64,000 nucleotides of DNA from Streptococcus mitis (GCF_003943935.1 NZ_RJOB01000007.1:1-64000); one strand, 5' to 3'. Numbered from the stretch's first letter, positions 18,609 to 29,591 are shown. The notes: generated by a model not told the origin, from the sequence alone. Numbers and translations: made by a program.

Positions 18609-19307
18609 TTATAAGGTACGAAGCGCATCCTCTAGCGCTGTTTTTTGTTGGGTTTGAGCATCAATCTCTTTGATAATACGAGCTGGAACACCTGCCACCA
18701 CCACGTTTTCTGGAACATCTTGGGTAACAATAGCTCCTGCTGCGACAACTGAACCACTACCGATTTGGACTCCTTCGATAACCACTGCATTAGCGCCGAT
18801 AAGAACATTATCTCCAACACGGACTGGTTCTGCGCTAGCTGGCTCAATCACACCTGCAAGAACGGCACCTGCACCAACGTGACTGTTTTTTCCAACAATA
18901 GCACGGCCACCAAGGATAGCCCCCATGTCAATCATGGTTCCTGCACCGATTTCAGCACCGATATTGATAACGGCTCCCATCATGATAACAGCATTGTCAC
19001 CAATTTCAACCTGATCACGGATAATAGCACCTGGCTCGATACGAGCGTTGATAGCACGTTTGTCTAGCAAGGGAACTGCTGAATTACGAGCATCTTGCTC
19101 AACAACATAGTCTTGATTTTCTACCAAACCATCGAGAAGCGGAGCCACGTCCTTCCAATCTCCGAATAGGACATTCCCTAATTTGACAACAGAGCTTGGT
19201 ACAGCAGTTGCGAGTTCTCCCTCAAAGGTTACTTTAACACTGGTTTTCTTTTCAGCATTGGCGATAAATTGGATAATTTCTTGAGCGTTCATTTTTGTGG
19301 CAGTCAT
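18609..19307 (-). CDS. dapH: Tetrahydrodipicolinate N-acetyltransferase
   Basis: A 232-residue acetyltransferase with an N-terminal alpha/beta domain and a left-handed beta-helix made of hexapeptide repeats from about residue 90 (runs of I-G-x-x-x-x units). It acetylates tetrahydrodipicolinate in the DAP/lysine pathway. The start [10 protein letters not shown] has AGGAGG upstream. It is often labelled dapD in streptococci. Its leader region contains a candidate structured RNA, a terminator and a second extended -10 (TGGTAGAAT). Confidence 0.95.
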   Translation of the reverse strand: MTATKMNAQEIIQFIANAEKKTSVKVTFEGELATAVPSSVVKLGNVLFGDWKDVAPLLDGLVENQDYVVEQDARNSAVPLLDKRAINARIEPGAIIRDQVEIGDNAVIMMGAVINIGAEIGAGTMIDMGAILGGRAIVGKNSHVGAGAVLAGVIEPASAEPVRVGDNVLIGANAVVIEGVQIGSGSVVAAGAIVTQDVPENVVVAGVPARIIKEIDAQTQQKTALEDALRTL

Positions 19308-19345
19308 AGGCGCCTCCTAGTTCATTTTAATGATACCTATTCTAC

Positions 19346-19506
19346 CAAAAAAGGCCTCAAATTTGAAGCCTTTTTGTTTGTTTTTAGGTATGATTTTTAG
19401 GGATGTGAGATAAAACGTGCTGTCGGTAAAAGCAAGCCCCTACCGATACAACCTAAAAACACTCTTCACAACTATCTCCCCGTGTTTTATTGACTATTCT
19501 AGTATA
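19346..19506 (-). ncRNA. Candidate small RNA or regulatory leader upstream of dapH
   Basis: On the minus strand an extended -10 promoter TGCTATACT (hexamer 19501-19506) starts a stretch with no protein gene. It ends in a strong terminator (AAAAAGGCTTC / GAGGCCTTTTTT, 19346-19376). Stems inside: TCGGTA/TACCGA (19423-19428 with 19441-19446) and an 8-bp TTTTTAGG/CCTAAAAA (19394-19401 with 19452-19459). A 6-bp GAGATA/TATCTC pairing (19407-19412 with 19473-19478) cannot form together with the 8-bp one in a simple nested fold. The RNA would be about 150 nt. It is either an independent sRNA or an attenuating leader of dapH. Confidence 0.5.
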
Positions 19507-19535
19507 GCACACTTTTAGAATTAAGAAAAGACTTT

Positions 19536-20447
19536 TTATTTACTTTCTTTCGCTTCTTCTATCGATAGGAAAATCATGGGTAAAATAATCAGGGCCATAG
19601 CTAGAAGAAGGGACCAATCCACTACCAATCCTAAGAACAAAACACTCAAGAGAGCAGAAGAGAGAGGTTCACTGGCACTGATAACGGAAACCACCAAAGG
19701 AGAAACCAAGGACACAGCCTTCATGGAAATGAAAAAAGCAAAAGCCGTTCCAAAGAAAGCGATAATGAGGCAAATCAAGATACTCCAAATATCAAGAGTA
19801 AAGGAAAGCTGATAAATCGGAGAGAGGACATTGCTAAATAAACCGGCCAAAATCATCCCCCACCCAACCGTGGGTACAAAACCATAGCGCTTCGCAAAAG
19901 GCTGAGGCAAGATAACATTAAACATGACCCCCATGGCACTCAGCAAACCCGTCACAAGTGCTAGCGGTGTCATGGATAACTGAGAGAGATCCCCCTTTGT
20001 CGCCATCAGGCAAACACCCAGCATGGCAACTAAAACATAAAAAATAGCGCTTTTTGAAGCTCGTTTTTGATAAACCAAGCGATTGTAAAAGAGGATAAAG
20101 ACAGGACTGATAAACTGTAAAATAGTTGCTGTCGCTGCATTTGAGTATTCTACACAGAGATAGAAAAAATACTGGACTGAGAAAATTCCCAAAATAGCAT
20201 AGGCCAAAAAGGGAAGGTAATTTTTCTTATCTCGCCAAATATCTAGCACTTGCGATTTTAATTGCATTGCAGACCAAATGAGCACAAGACTCCCTGCTAG
20301 TGTCAAACGCATAGAAGTAATCCAGCCAGAGGACACTTGATAATGAGTAAAGAAATATTCTCCTAAAATTCCACAGATTCCCCATATTAAGCCGGATAGA
20401 AGCGAATAAATGGTTCCTTTAATAATCTTTTTCTGATACTGATTCAT
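19536..20447 (-). CDS. EamA/DMT family transporter
   Basis: A 303-residue integral membrane protein with ten predicted hydrophobic segments arranged as two EamA repeats, the drug/metabolite transporter fold; the substrate cannot be told. I chose ATG 20447 (MNQYQKKIIKG), placing the first membrane segment about ten residues in. A -10 box lies only 6 bases before this ATG, so the mRNA may be nearly leaderless. A frame 14 codons longer would start inside the pbp1b terminator. Confidence 0.85.
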   Translation of the reverse strand: MNQYQKKIIKGTIYSLLSGLIWGICGILGEYFFTHYQVSSGWITSMRLTLAGSLVLIWSAMQLKSQVLDIWRDKKNYLPFLAYAILGIFSVQYFFYLCVEYSNAATATILQFISPVFILFYNRLVYQKRASKSAIFYVLVAMLGVCLMATKGDLSQLSMTPLALVTGLLSAMGVMFNVILPQPFAKRYGFVPTVGWGMILAGLFSNVLSPIYQLSFTLDIWSILICLIIAFFGTAFAFFISMKAVSLVSPLVVSVISASEPLSSALLSVLFLGLVVDWSLLLAMALIILPMIFLSIEEAKESK

Positions 20448-20453
20448 ACCTTT

Positions 20454-20462
20454 ATTGTAACA
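20454..20462 (-). promoter_or_regulatory. Extended -10 promoter abutting the EamA start codon
   Basis: Minus strand TGTTACAAT (hexamer 20454-20459) followed by AAAGGT and then ATG, so the predicted +1 falls at or within a base or two of the start codon. Confidence 0.5.
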
Positions 20463-20474
20463 CGAAAGGAAAAA

Positions 20475-20507
20475 AGAAAAAAGTGGCAATCAATTGATTC
20501 GCCACTT
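20475..20507 (-). terminator. Terminator after pbp1b
   Basis: Minus strand AAGTGGC / GCCACTT outer stem with inner AATCAATTGATT pairing, followed by TTTTTTCTTTTTT. The T tract lies within the upstream region of the EamA promoter. Confidence 0.8.
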
Positions 20508-20529
20508 CATTTAGCACAGTTTATAGAAC

Positions 20530-22989
20530 TTATCGTCTCGTCCTTGAAGAAGAAGGTCGTGTAGCACTTGAGTTACTGCTATCGCTAGAACTACTACTTG
20601 AACTGCTGGAGCTTGATGGAGTTGGTAGACTCCCCACGATGCTAGACCAAGCATTCTGATAATCCGCATCACTTCCACCAATAGCAAAGCGATAACTGGT
20701 CGTTGGCGCTCCTGTCTTATTAGCCCAATAGCTGGTAACAGTCGAACCTGTGACATCTACCTCTTTTCCTTCAACAGAAACCTTACCTGGTTTTTGACCT
20801 GTTGATTTCAAAACTTCGGATTTTACTACACTAGAATCTAAAGCGAAGCGTTCGTTCCCCCAAATTCCAGGTTCAGACTCTTGGATAGCATTAACCAAGT
20901 GAGCCATATAATTAGAATTATTAGAATAGCCTGCTCTACGAGATAATGAATGATTATCATCATGCCCAATCCAACCACCTAAAGTTAATTTAGGAGTAGA
21001 AAGCATAAGCCACATATTTTCGTCTTGGTTGGTTGTACCAGTCTTCCCAATCCAATCTGCATTAGCTAATGTCGAATTTAAAGAAGTTAAATTCGGTTTA
21101 AAGGTTGTTGTCACACGAGAGGATAGAACTTCTCGCAACAAGCCCTGCATAATTGTCGCAGTAGCTTTTGAATAGACTTGAACCGGTTTATCTTGATACT
21201 CATATACCACTCTACCATCTGATGCTTCAATTTTAGAAATCACATGTTTCTGATGATAAACTCCGTTATTTGCCAAGGTCTGATAGCCATTGGTATGCTG
21301 GGCAACTGTGACTTCAATACCACCACCCATTGGCAGGCTCTCAATACCATACTCAGGAATCTCGTAACCCATCTTTTCCATATAACCTTTGACATCAACA
21401 CCCTTTTCACGGAGCATACGATAGGTCCAGTAAGCCGGGATATTCCATGAATAGTTCAAGGCTTCTCCCAAGGTCATCATTCCTGTCCCCTTGCTATTAG
21501 CATACATAATCGGGTTGCCATTGGCAAAGTTTGTTGGATAGTTAGACAGAATCGTCTCACTTCCCATCAAGCCCTGGTCAATAGCGATCCCGTAGGCCAG
21601 CAAGGGCTTGGTAGTGGAAGCTGGTGAGCGCTTGGTGTCAAAGGCATGATTGTTTTGATTTTCTTGATAATTGCGACCACCTACAAAGCCTAGGATAGCA
21701 CCTGTTTGGTTGTCCATCAAGACATTCCCTACTTCTACACGACCTGTTCCATCATCTAGTAGAGACCCATATCTGGCTACTGCATTCTGCATGGCAGTAT
21801 GAACTTTTTTATTAATAGTAGTCATAATCTTATAACCACCTGTACTTAATTCTTGCTCAGCTCGTTTACGATACGCCTTCTGAATAGCTTCATTTTTCAG
21901 CTCTTGACTGGGAACATTATCTTGTTGGACCAAATAATCGTACATCCGGTCTATCGCTTCAGCCATAGCAGTATAGTAAAGGTAATCTCTTGAAACAACA
22001 TTAACAGAACCTGATGGCAAAAAATCTTGTTTGATATTGTAATCCTTATACTGATTGTATTCTTCCTTTGTTAAGGATCCCGTACGATACATATTATAAA
22101 GAACATCCTTGGCCCGCTTCAAGCCTAGTTCTAAATCTTCATCGCTCTTAATAGCACCCGTATTTTCATAGGGAGAATAGATAATAGGACTTTGCGGTAG
22201 TCCTGCTAAAAATGCTGCTTGAGGAACAGTCAACTGACTAGCATCTACACCAAAAATACCCTCTGCTGCCTGCTGAGCACCTGCAATATTCTGTCCCTTA
22301 TTATTTCGGCCAAAAGGAGCAATATTAAGATAAGTAACCAAAATTTCATCCTTACTCATCGTTCGTTCTAGCGCAAGTGCATCCACAATTTCTGTAGCCT
22401 TACGAGCCAAAGTCGGAGCATCTCCAACGACTTGCTGCTTGATTAACTGTTGGGTTAAGGTAGAGCCTCCACTAGATGAACCCAAACCTGCAAAGGTCCC
22501 CAAAGTCGCCCGAATCACAGCCTTAGGCACAACCCCTTTATGTTCAAGAAAATGTTCGTCCTCAGTTGCAACGATAGCCTTTTTGAGATTGTCCGATATT
22601 TCCTCAGATGAAACAGAAGTTCTCAGTAAGTCACTCTCTATAGAAGCAATGACACTCCCATCTGCATAAACAATTTCTGAGATTGAAGAAACATTCTTAA
22701 CCTGCTTTACCAAATCCTCCGCTGGCGGAACCTTAGCCTTATCAAACAAGGCAACTCCATAACCAAGAGCTACACCAGCACCAAAAAGCCCACCGATAAA
22801 GCCTAGAATAAAGAGGGTATTCAAAACTCCCTTGATAGCAGCCAAAATGCTACCTAAGATAGGCAGGAACTTCCCACCTGTTCCATCCGACTTCTTCGCT
22901 TCTAAGACTTTCTCTGATTTTTTATGATTTATGTTTAATTTTACTTGCTGGAAAAATGCCAGCACTTTTCTCTTTAATTGATTTTGCAT
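20530..22989 (-). CDS. pbp1b: Bifunctional penicillin-binding protein 1b
   Basis: A 819-residue class A PBP. After a basic cytosolic tail and one membrane segment (about 45-80) comes the GT51 glycosyltransferase with E-D-E-H-F at about 143-147, then the transpeptidase with S-T-T-K (Ser 458), S-W-N and K-T-G-T. The tail is a serine-rich low-complexity stretch ending in RTRR. It polymerises and crosslinks peptidoglycan outside the membrane. ATG 22989 (MQNQLKRK) has a GAGGAAA site; a start 7 codons upstream would lie inside the -10 box. Confidence 0.95.
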   Translation of the reverse strand: MQNQLKRKVLAFFQQVKLNINHKKSEKVLEAKKSDGTGGKFLPILGSILAAIKGVLNTLFILGFIGGLFGAGVALGYGVALFDKAKVPPAEDLVKQVKNVSSISEIVYADGSVIASIESDLLRTSVSSEEISDNLKKAIVATEDEHFLEHKGVVPKAVIRATLGTFAGLGSSSGGSTLTQQLIKQQVVGDAPTLARKATEIVDALALERTMSKDEILVTYLNIAPFGRNNKGQNIAGAQQAAEGIFGVDASQLTVPQAAFLAGLPQSPIIYSPYENTGAIKSDEDLELGLKRAKDVLYNMYRTGSLTKEEYNQYKDYNIKQDFLPSGSVNVVSRDYLYYTAMAEAIDRMYDYLVQQDNVPSQELKNEAIQKAYRKRAEQELSTGGYKIMTTINKKVHTAMQNAVARYGSLLDDGTGRVEVGNVLMDNQTGAILGFVGGRNYQENQNNHAFDTKRSPASTTKPLLAYGIAIDQGLMGSETILSNYPTNFANGNPIMYANSKGTGMMTLGEALNYSWNIPAYWTYRMLREKGVDVKGYMEKMGYEIPEYGIESLPMGGGIEVTVAQHTNGYQTLANNGVYHQKHVISKIEASDGRVVYEYQDKPVQVYSKATATIMQGLLREVLSSRVTTTFKPNLTSLNSTLANADWIGKTGTTNQDENMWLMLSTPKLTLGGWIGHDDNHSLSRRAGYSNNSNYMAHLVNAIQESEPGIWGNERFALDSSVVKSEVLKSTGQKPGKVSVEGKEVDVTGSTVTSYWANKTGAPTTSYRFAIGGSDADYQNAWSSIVGSLPTPSSSSSSSSSSSDSSNSSATRPSSSRTRR

Positions 22990-23008
22990 GGATTTCCTCA
23001 CTCTATTC

Positions 23009-23035
23009 ATTATACCATAAAAGGTACACTTTCAA
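23009..23035 (-). promoter_or_regulatory. Promoter of pbp1b
   Basis: Minus strand extended -10 TGGTATAAT (hexamer 23009-23014) with TTGAAA (23030-23035) at a short 15-base spacing. Confidence 0.6.
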
Positions 23036-23084
23036 TAAAATAGCCACTTTCTTCCCTATTCTACTAGGCTATTGCCCAAGTTTG

Positions 23085-23093
23085 TGATACAAT
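23085..23093 (+). promoter_or_regulatory. Extended -10 promoter of tyrS
   Basis: TGATACAAT (hexamer 23088-23093), 38 bases before the tyrS ATG; no convincing -35. The short leader leaves no room for a T-box. Confidence 0.55.
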
Positions 23094-23130
23094 AGTTAGA
23101 AACAATAATTTTAAAAAGGAGAAAAGACAT

Positions 23131-24387
23131 ATGCACATTTTTGATGAGCTAAAAGAGCGTGGTTTGATTTTTCAAACGACTGATGAAGAAGCTTTGCGTA
23201 AAGCCCTAGAAGAAGGTCAAGTTTCTTATTATACTGGCTACGATCCAACTGCTGACAGCCTTCACCTAGGCCACCTTGTCGCAATCTTGACAAGTCGTCG
23301 CTTGCAGCTAGCAGGTCACAAACCTTATGCGCTCGTTGGCGGTGCTACAGGTCTCATCGGAGATCCGTCCTTCAAAGATGCTGAACGTAGTCTCCAAACA
23401 AAAGACACAGTAGATGGCTGGGTCAAGTCTATCCAAGGACAACTTTCTCGTTTTCTTGACTTTGAAAATGGTGAAAATAAAGCTGTCATGGTCAACAACT
23501 ACGACTGGTTTGGCAGCATCAGCTTCATTGACTTCCTCCGTGATATCGGCAAATACTTCACTGTCAACTATATGATGAGCAAAGAGTCTGTGAAAAAACG
23601 GATCGAAACAGGAATTTCTTACACTGAGTTTGCTTACCAAATCATGCAAGGTTACGACTTCTTCGTCCTTAACCAGGACCACAATGTAACGCTTCAAATC
23701 GGTGGTTCTGACCAATGGGGAAATATGACAGCTGGTACCGAATTGCTTCGTCGTAAAGCTGACAAGACCGGTCACGTTATCACTGTTCCATTGATTACAG
23801 ATGCAACTGGTAAGAAATTTGGTAAATCAGAAGGAAACGCAGTCTGGCTCAACCCTGAAAAGACTTCTCCATACGAAATGTACCAATTCTGGATGAATGT
23901 CATGGACGCTGACGCTGTTCGCTTCTTGAAAATCTTTACTTTCTTATCACTTGATGAGATTGAAGACATCCGCAAACAGTTTGAGGCTGCGCCACACGAA
24001 CGCTTGGCTCAAAAAGTCTTGGCTCGTGAAGTTGTCACACTTGTTCACGGCGAAGAAGCCTACAAAGAAGCCCTCAACATCACTGAGCAACTCTTTGCAG
24101 GAAACATCAAAAACCTTTCTGTCAAAGAACTCAAACAAGGACTTCGTGGAGTACCAAACTACCAAGTTCAAGCAGATGAAAACCACAATATCGTGGAACT
24201 CCTTGTTTCATCTGGTATGGTTAACTCAAAACGCCAAGCCCGTGAAGATGTCCAAAATGGAGCTATCTACGTAAATGGCGACCGTATCCAAGACCTTGAC
24301 TATGTCTTGAGTGATGCAGATAAGTTAGAAAACGAACTGACTGTTATCCGTCGTGGTAAGAAAAAATACTTTGTTCTTACATATTAA
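23131..24387 (+). CDS. tyrS: Tyrosyl-tRNA synthetase
   Basis: A 418-residue class Ic synthetase, full length, charging tRNA-Tyr. HIGH-type motif H-L-G-H-L near residue 48; KMSKS equivalent K-F-G-K-S near 231; C-terminal S4 RNA-binding domain in the last 70 residues. Ribosome site AAAAGGAGAAAAG. Divergent from pbp1b; ends at a strong terminator. Confidence 0.97.
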   Translation: MHIFDELKERGLIFQTTDEEALRKALEEGQVSYYTGYDPTADSLHLGHLVAILTSRRLQLAGHKPYALVGGATGLIGDPSFKDAERSLQTKDTVDGWVKSIQGQLSRFLDFENGENKAVMVNNYDWFGSISFIDFLRDIGKYFTVNYMMSKESVKKRIETGISYTEFAYQIMQGYDFFVLNQDHNVTLQIGGSDQWGNMTAGTELLRRKADKTGHVITVPLITDATGKKFGKSEGNAVWLNPEKTSPYEMYQFWMNVMDADAVRFLKIFTFLSLDEIEDIRKQFEAAPHERLAQKVLAREVVTLVHGEEAYKEALNITEQLFAGNIKNLSVKELKQGLRGVPNYQVQADENHNIVELLVSSGMVNSKRQAREDVQNGAIYVNGDRIQDLDYVLSDADKLENELTVIRRGKKKYFVLTY

Positions 24388-24393
24388 AAAGAA

Positions 24394-24427
24394 GACTGGA
24401 GGCATTTGCCATCCAGTCCTTTTTTTG
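24394..24427 (+). terminator. Terminator after tyrS
   Basis: Stem GACTGGA / TCCAGTC with an inner GGC/GCC pairing, followed by a T run of eight. Confidence 0.85.
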
Positions 24428-24440
24428 CTAGACTTAAACT

Positions 24441-25289
24441 ATGAATACAAACCTCAAACCCAAACTTCAGCGCTTCGCTTCTGCGACTGCCTTTGCCTGC
24501 CCTATCTGCCAAGAAAATCTAACTCTGGTAGAGGGTAGTCTCAAATGTAACAATCGCCATTCTTTTGACCTAGCAAAATTCGGCTATGTCAATCTGGCTC
24601 CTCAAATCAAGCAATCTGCCAACTACGACAAGGAAAACTTTCAAAACCGTCAGCAAATCCTAGAAGCTGGCTTTTATCAGGCTATTTTAGATGCAATTTC
24701 TGATTTACTTGCAAGTTCAGAAAATACCGAAACAATTTTGGATATTGGATGTGGCGAAGGCTTCTATTCTCGAAAACTCCAGGAAAATCATCCTGACAAA
24801 ACCTTCTATGCCTTTGACATCTCCAAAGATTCCGTCCAAATTGCTACCAAGAGCGAACCTAACTGGGCAGTCAATTGGTTCGTTGGCGACCTGGCTCGTC
24901 TTCCTATAAAAGACGCCAGCATGGATATTCTGCTTGATATTTTTTCACCTGCCAACTATGGAGAATTTCGTCGCGTTTTATCCAAAGACGGTATCTTGAT
25001 AAAGGTCATCCCAACTGAAAATCACCTCAAGGAAATCCGTCAAAGGGTACAGGACCAGCTGACAAACAAAGATTATTCCAACCAAGATATCAAAAATCAT
25101 TTCCAAGAACACTTTACCATCCTATCTAGCCAAACGGCCTCTCTGACTAAGACTATCACAGCAGAGCAGCTTCAAGCCCTACGCAGCATGACGCCTCTCC
25201 TCTTTCACGTCGACCAGAGCAAGATTGATTGGAGCCAACTGACAGAGATTACCATTGAATCAGAAATTCTTGTTGGGAAAGCACTGTAA
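24441..25289 (+). CDS. rlmA: 23S rRNA (guanine-N1) methyltransferase RlmA(II)
   Basis: A 282-residue SAM-dependent methyltransferase with an N-terminal zinc ribbon (Cys20, Cys23, Cys36, His40) and the SAM-binding motif I-L-D-I-G-C-G-E-G near residue 98. The layout is that of the RlmA/TlrB group, whose Gram-positive members methylate G748 of 23S rRNA, a position affecting macrolide and telithromycin binding. Assignment to the G748 rather than G745 subgroup rests on taxonomy. Confidence 0.88.
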   Translation: MNTNLKPKLQRFASATAFACPICQENLTLVEGSLKCNNRHSFDLAKFGYVNLAPQIKQSANYDKENFQNRQQILEAGFYQAILDAISDLLASSENTETILDIGCGEGFYSRKLQENHPDKTFYAFDISKDSVQIATKSEPNWAVNWFVGDLARLPIKDASMDILLDIFSPANYGEFRRVLSKDGILIKVIPTENHLKEIRQRVQDQLTNKDYSNQDIKNHFQEHFTILSSQTASLTKTITAEQLQALRSMTPLLFHVDQSKIDWSQLTEITIESEILVGKAL

Positions 25290-25310
25290 ATAAATTTTTT
25301 AGATAATACA

Positions 25311-25337
25311 AAACCCGCACCTTCAAGGTACGGGTTT
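25311..25337. terminator. Bidirectional terminator between rlmA and malP
   Basis: Stem AAACCCG-ACCTT / AAGGT-CGGGTTT (one mismatch) between convergent genes. Confidence 0.75.
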
Positions 25338-25351
25338 AAATTATGTAATTA

Positions 25352-27610
25352 TTAGTTCAAGTGCCAGATATCTTCGTTGTACTGAGCGATTGTACGGTCA
25401 GATGAGAAGAATCCTGCTTTAGAAATATTAACGATGACTTTATCCAACCATGCGTCACGGTCTTCGTAGTCAGCCAACATTTGTTCTTTAACCTTGATAT
25501 AGTCTTCCAAGTCAAGAAGAGTCATGAACCAGTCTTTGTTGATCAATTCATTGTAAAGACGTTCCAAGCGCTCTTTGTTTCCAGCTGCAAGAACTGCATC
25601 GCTAACGATGAAGTCAACCAATGGTTTGATAGCTTCACGAGCGTAGAATTCGCTTGATTTGTAAGCTGCTTTTGCGTAAAGGTCGATAACAGTTTCTGAA
25701 TCTTCACCGAAGATGTAGATGTTTTCGTCGCCAACCAACTCAGCGATTTCCACGTTAGCACCGTCCATAGTACCAAGAGTCAAAGCTCCGTTCAACATGA
25801 ATTTCATGTTACCAGTACCTGAAGCTTCTTTAGAAGCAAGTGAGATTTGTTCTGAGATATCACATGCTGGGATAAGGAAGCTTGCTGCAGTAACGTTGTA
25901 GTTTTCAACCATAACTACTTGCAAGTGTGGAGCTACTGCTGGATCGTTAGCAATAACTTCTGACATACAAAGGATCAAGTGGATGATGTCTTGAGCGATT
26001 GTGTAGGCTGGAGCTGCTTTACCACCAAAGAAGATTGTGATTGGGCGAGCAGGGATGTTACCAGCTTTGATGTCAAGGTATTTGTGGATTACGTACAAAG
26101 CATTCATTTGTTGGCGTTTGTACTCGTGAAGACGTTTGATTTGGATGTCAAAGATAGAGTTTGGATTGATTTCCACACCTTGGTGTTCTTTCAAGTGACG
26201 AGCCAATTTACGTTTGTTGTGAGCCTTGATGCTTTCCAATTTTTCTTTGACAGCTGCTTTGTCTTCGTAAGACAAGAGTTTTTCAAGCTCATCTGCTTCA
26301 TGGTGCCAACCTTCTCCAAGAATCTCATCCAAGTAGTGAGACAAGCTTGGGTTAGCATGCATGAGCCAACGACGGAAAGTGATACCGTTTGTTTTGTTGT
26401 TGAATTTTTCTGGGTAAAGGTCGTAGAAAGCTTTCAACTCAGAGTTCTTCAAGATTTCAGTGTGAAGTGCTGCTACCCCGTTAACACTGTATCCGTAGTG
26501 AATATCCATGTGAGCCATGTGAACACGTCCGCTCTCATCGATGATTTGAACAGCTGGATCTTTGTATTCTGCTTTCACGCGACGGTCCAATTCTTCGATG
26601 ATTGGTACCAAGTGAGGAACCACTTCTTGCAAGAATTCAAGAGGCCATTTTTCAAGAGCTTCAGCAAGGATTGTGTGGTTAGTGTAGGCAGTCATGCTAC
26701 GAACGATTGAGATTGCTTCGTCAAGCTCGATACCACGTGCAGTCAAAAGACGGATCAATTCAGGGATAACCATTGATGGGTGAGTATCGTTGATTTGTAC
26801 AACTGCGTAGTCAGCAAGGTCATGCAAGTTGCTTCCTTTTTCGATTGCTTCGTCGATGATCAATTGCGCACCGTTTGAAACCATGAAGTATTGTTGGAAG
26901 ATACGGAGCAATTCACCTTGACGGTCACTATCATCTGGGTAAAGGAAAAGAGTCAAGTTGTGAGCGATGTCTGTCTTATCAAAGTTGATACCGTCTTTAA
27001 TGATTGAAGAATCAACTGAATCCAAGTCAAACAAACGCAAACGGTTCTTCGTTTCTGTCTTGTAACCAGGAACATCAAGATCGTAAAGAGTTGATGTCAA
27101 TGTGAAGTGGGCAAATGGTACTTGGTAGCTACGACTTGAGCGAACCAACCAATTTTGCTCTGTCAACCATGCATTTGGAATTGTTTCTTGTTGGTTATTT
27201 TTAAGAACTTGTTGGAAAAGACCGTAGTGGTAGTTAAGACCAACACCGTCACCGTTCAAACCAAGAGTCGCAATTGAGTCGATAAAGCAGGCAGCCAAAC
27301 GTCCCAAACCACCATTACCAAGAGATGGTTCCAATTCAACTTCTTCAACTTCGATCAAGTCTTTACCTGCAGCTGCAAGTTCTTTTTTAACATCATCGTA
27401 AAGACCAAGGTTAATCAAGTTGTTTGATAAGAGTTTACCAATCAGGAACTCAGCTGAGATGTAGTAAACTTTTTTCTTACCAGTGTTAACTGGTTTTTTG
27501 CTGCTTGCAAGCTTGCTGTAGTTAAGAAGAGCAAGGTAAAGCTCTTCATTGCTACATTCTGCAATGGTTTTATTGTAACGATTTTGTACAAATTCTTGTA
27601 GTGATAACAT
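25352..27610 (-). CDS. malP: Maltodextrin/glycogen phosphorylase
   Basis: A 752-residue PLP enzyme releasing glucose-1-phosphate from alpha-1,4-glucans. The PLP lysine lies in [10 protein letters not shown] in the C-terminal third. The short N terminus and lack of extra regulatory sequence fit the bacterial maltodextrin type. It follows malM by 25 bases in an operon controlled by MalR-type and CcpA-type sites. Equivalent to glgP in general naming. Confidence 0.95.
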   Translation of the reverse strand: MLSLQEFVQNRYNKTIAECSNEELYLALLNYSKLASSKKPVNTGKKKVYYISAEFLIGKLLSNNLINLGLYDDVKKELAAAGKDLIEVEEVELEPSLGNGGLGRLAACFIDSIATLGLNGDGVGLNYHYGLFQQVLKNNQQETIPNAWLTEQNWLVRSSRSYQVPFAHFTLTSTLYDLDVPGYKTETKNRLRLFDLDSVDSSIIKDGINFDKTDIAHNLTLFLYPDDSDRQGELLRIFQQYFMVSNGAQLIIDEAIEKGSNLHDLADYAVVQINDTHPSMVIPELIRLLTARGIELDEAISIVRSMTAYTNHTILAEALEKWPLEFLQEVVPHLVPIIEELDRRVKAEYKDPAVQIIDESGRVHMAHMDIHYGYSVNGVAALHTEILKNSELKAFYDLYPEKFNNKTNGITFRRWLMHANPSLSHYLDEILGEGWHHEADELEKLLSYEDKAAVKEKLESIKAHNKRKLARHLKEHQGVEINPNSIFDIQIKRLHEYKRQQMNALYVIHKYLDIKAGNIPARPITIFFGGKAAPAYTIAQDIIHLILCMSEVIANDPAVAPHLQVVMVENYNVTAASFLIPACDISEQISLASKEASGTGNMKFMLNGALTLGTMDGANVEIAELVGDENIYIFGEDSETVIDLYAKAAYKSSEFYAREAIKPLVDFIVSDAVLAAGNKERLERLYNELINKDWFMTLLDLEDYIKVKEQMLADYEDRDAWLDKVIVNISKAGFFSSDRTIAQYNEDIWHLN

Positions 27611-27635
27611 GTTTAAGGTGTCTCCTGATATTGTA

Positions 27636-29153
27636 TTATTTCTTTAATTCTACCAAATTTTCATTGATTCGGCGATAGATTGTTGTCAAGTCAAGCAAAC
27701 CTTCCTCGACAGCTGGTGTCAATTGATCTTCAGTCATACGCCAAGACCAGTTTCCACCAAGAGTAGATGGGAAGTTCATACGAGCTGTCTCATCCAATTC
27801 TAGCAAATCTTGCATAGTTGCAATTGCCATAAAGCTAACTGATGAAAAGACTGTACGAAGCATAGCGTGTGGCACTGTTTCGTATTCTTTACGGTTCGTA
27901 TAGCGAGCCATGTACTCACGAGTCGCATCATCGATCTCGTTACGATACCAACCAAGGACCGTATTGTTATCGTGTGTTCCTGTGTACATAACTGAGTTAG
28001 CAGGTGCCAAGTGTGGGCTATCGATACTTTCGTCTTCTGGGTTGAAGGCAAATTGAAGAATCTTCATTCCTGGGAAGCCAGTACGTTCACGCAATTCGAT
28101 AACTTCATCAGTCATGAAGCCAAGGTCTTCTGCGATGATGTTTAACTCACCAAGTTCTTCCTTAACAGCTGCAAAAAGCTTGTAGCCAGGACCTTTGACC
28201 CACTCACCAGGTGCTGCTGTATCGGAACCAGCAGGGATTTCCCAGTAAGATTCGAAGCCACGGAAGTGGTCGATACGAACGATATCGTAGATTTTGAAGC
28301 TTTCACGCAAGCGTTCAATCCACCATTTGTATCCGTCTTTGTCCATTGCTTCCCAGTCATAGATTGGGTTACCCCAAAGCTGACCAGTTGCAGAAAACTC
28401 ATCTGGTGGGCATCCTGCGATACAAGTAGCCTTACCGTTGACATCTGTCTTGAAGAGGTGTGGATTTGCCCACATATCGCTTGAATCTTCCGCTACGTAG
28501 ATTGGCATGTCCCCAACGATTTCGATGTGGTTGTCGTTAGCGTAGGCTTTCAATTTCAACCATTGTTGGAAGAAGAAGTATTGAGTCACACGGTGATAAA
28601 CCAACTTATCCGCCAATTGCTCACGGTAACTTTCAAGTGCTGAAGCTTTACGAGCACGAGCATCTGCATCTGGCCATTCTGTCCAAGCAAGATTGTCAAA
28701 ATGTTCTTTGATAGCCATATACTCTGCGAAGAGTTCAAGCCATGATTGGTTGTCTTTAGCAAATTTCTCAAAATCTTTAACATCTCCTACTTCCAAGAAA
28801 CGTTTTACCGCTTTTTCTAAAAGAGGACGACGTGCATAGTAGATTTTAGCATAATCAACTTCAGACGCATCGCTACCAAAGTCAACCCCTTCAAGGTCAC
28901 TTGTTTCCAACAAGCCTTGTTCCACCAAGATATCTAAATCGATAAAATGAGTATTTCCTGCGAAGGCTGAGAAAGATTGGTAAGGAGAATCTCCGTAACT
29001 AGTTGTTCCTAGTGGAAGGATTTGCCAGTAACGTTGTTTTGTGCGAACCAAGAAATCAACGAAGTCGTAAGCACTTTTACCAAATGATCCGATTCCGTAT
29101 GCTCCTGGAAGAGAAGAAATGTGCATCAACACACCACTTTGACGTTTTTTCAT
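27636..29153 (-). CDS. malM: 4-alpha-glucanotransferase (amylomaltase)
   Basis: A 505-residue GH77 enzyme that disproportionates maltodextrins. Visible catalytic regions: R-I-D-H-F-R-G (nucleophile Asp), A-E-D-L-G (acid/base Glu) and T-H-D-N-N-T (transition-state Asp). I chose ATG 29153 with GAGGTG seven bases upstream; a GTG three codons earlier lies on the ribosome site. Works with MalP to feed glucose and glucose-1-phosphate into glycolysis. Also called malQ. Confidence 0.95.
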   Translation of the reverse strand: MKKRQSGVLMHISSLPGAYGIGSFGKSAYDFVDFLVRTKQRYWQILPLGTTSYGDSPYQSFSAFAGNTHFIDLDILVEQGLLETSDLEGVDFGSDASEVDYAKIYYARRPLLEKAVKRFLEVGDVKDFEKFAKDNQSWLELFAEYMAIKEHFDNLAWTEWPDADARARKASALESYREQLADKLVYHRVTQYFFFQQWLKLKAYANDNHIEIVGDMPIYVAEDSSDMWANPHLFKTDVNGKATCIAGCPPDEFSATGQLWGNPIYDWEAMDKDGYKWWIERLRESFKIYDIVRIDHFRGFESYWEIPAGSDTAAPGEWVKGPGYKLFAAVKEELGELNIIAEDLGFMTDEVIELRERTGFPGMKILQFAFNPEDESIDSPHLAPANSVMYTGTHDNNTVLGWYRNEIDDATREYMARYTNRKEYETVPHAMLRTVFSSVSFMAIATMQDLLELDETARMNFPSTLGGNWSWRMTEDQLTPAVEEGLLDLTTIYRRINENLVELKK

Positions 29154-29196
29154 AATAAGCACCTCATGTGTTTATAGTTCTTGTTTCATTTTTACG

Positions 29197-29214
29197 AACG
29201 CAAACGTTTGCGTT
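29197..29214. promoter_or_regulatory. MalR operator of the malMP operon
   Basis: Perfect 18-bp palindrome AACGCAAACGTTTGCGTT with the central CG typical of LacI-family sites. It begins seven bases downstream of the malM -10, so a bound repressor would cover the transcript start. Confidence 0.8.
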
Positions 29215-29220
29215 GAAATA

Positions 29221-29258
29221 AGTATATCGCATTTTTTTGATAAATGCAAGCGGTTTTA
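29221..29258 (-). promoter_or_regulatory. malM promoter overlapped by a CcpA (cre) site
   Basis: Minus strand -35 TTGCAT (29244-29249), 17-base spacer, -10 TATACT (29221-29226). The sequence ATGCAAGCGGTTTTA at 29244-29258 fits the cre consensus WTGNAARCGNWWWCA at all but one position and covers the -35. The remaining bases to 29532 are A/T-rich with no gene. Confidence 0.65.
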
Positions 29259-29532
29259 AAAAACTTTTTTGATTATTTTTTTAAAAGTTTTTCTTCATAC
29301 TAGTATATATATTCTTGAGAAGATAAATAGAATCGGAATGCCAGTATTGCTTAACTTATTCTCTAACAAAATTTGAAACTTCTCATCTCATTTCTATTTG
29401 AAAATTAAGCAATCGTTTTCTCAACTTTTTTAAAATTTAAAACAAAAGTGATATTTGATTTTTCTTCTATATATAAAACGATAAAGCGGTTACTTTTTTT
29501 ACAATTTTTTTAAAAATTTTTACAAAAAATAC

Positions 29533-29561
29533 TTGCAACCGCTTTCCGATTGTGCTATACT
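29533..29561 (+). promoter_or_regulatory. malX promoter overlapped by a cre-like site
   Basis: -35 TTGCAA (29533-29538), 17-base spacer, extended -10 TGCTATACT (hexamer 29556-29561). The minus strand of 29534-29548 matches the cre consensus at about 12 of 15 positions, again over the -35. Confidence 0.75.
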
Positions 29562-29572
29562 AGTCCCATAAA

Positions 29573-29591
29573 GGAAAACGTTTGCGTTTCC
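29573..29591. promoter_or_regulatory. MalR operator of the malXCD operon
   Basis: GGAAAACGTTTGCGTTTCC: shares ACGTTTGCGTT with the malM operator but has a diverged left half. It begins about five bases after the predicted malX transcript start. Confidence 0.7.

Noticed and set aside
23011..23130. T-box leader for tyrS
   Set aside because: The promoter lies 38 bases before the start codon; there is no room for a specifier loop, T-box sequence or antiterminator.
25979..26710. Plus-strand 243-codon open frame within malP
   Set aside because: Antisense to the phosphorylase gene, which is intact and highly conserved; the frame is a codon-bias shadow.
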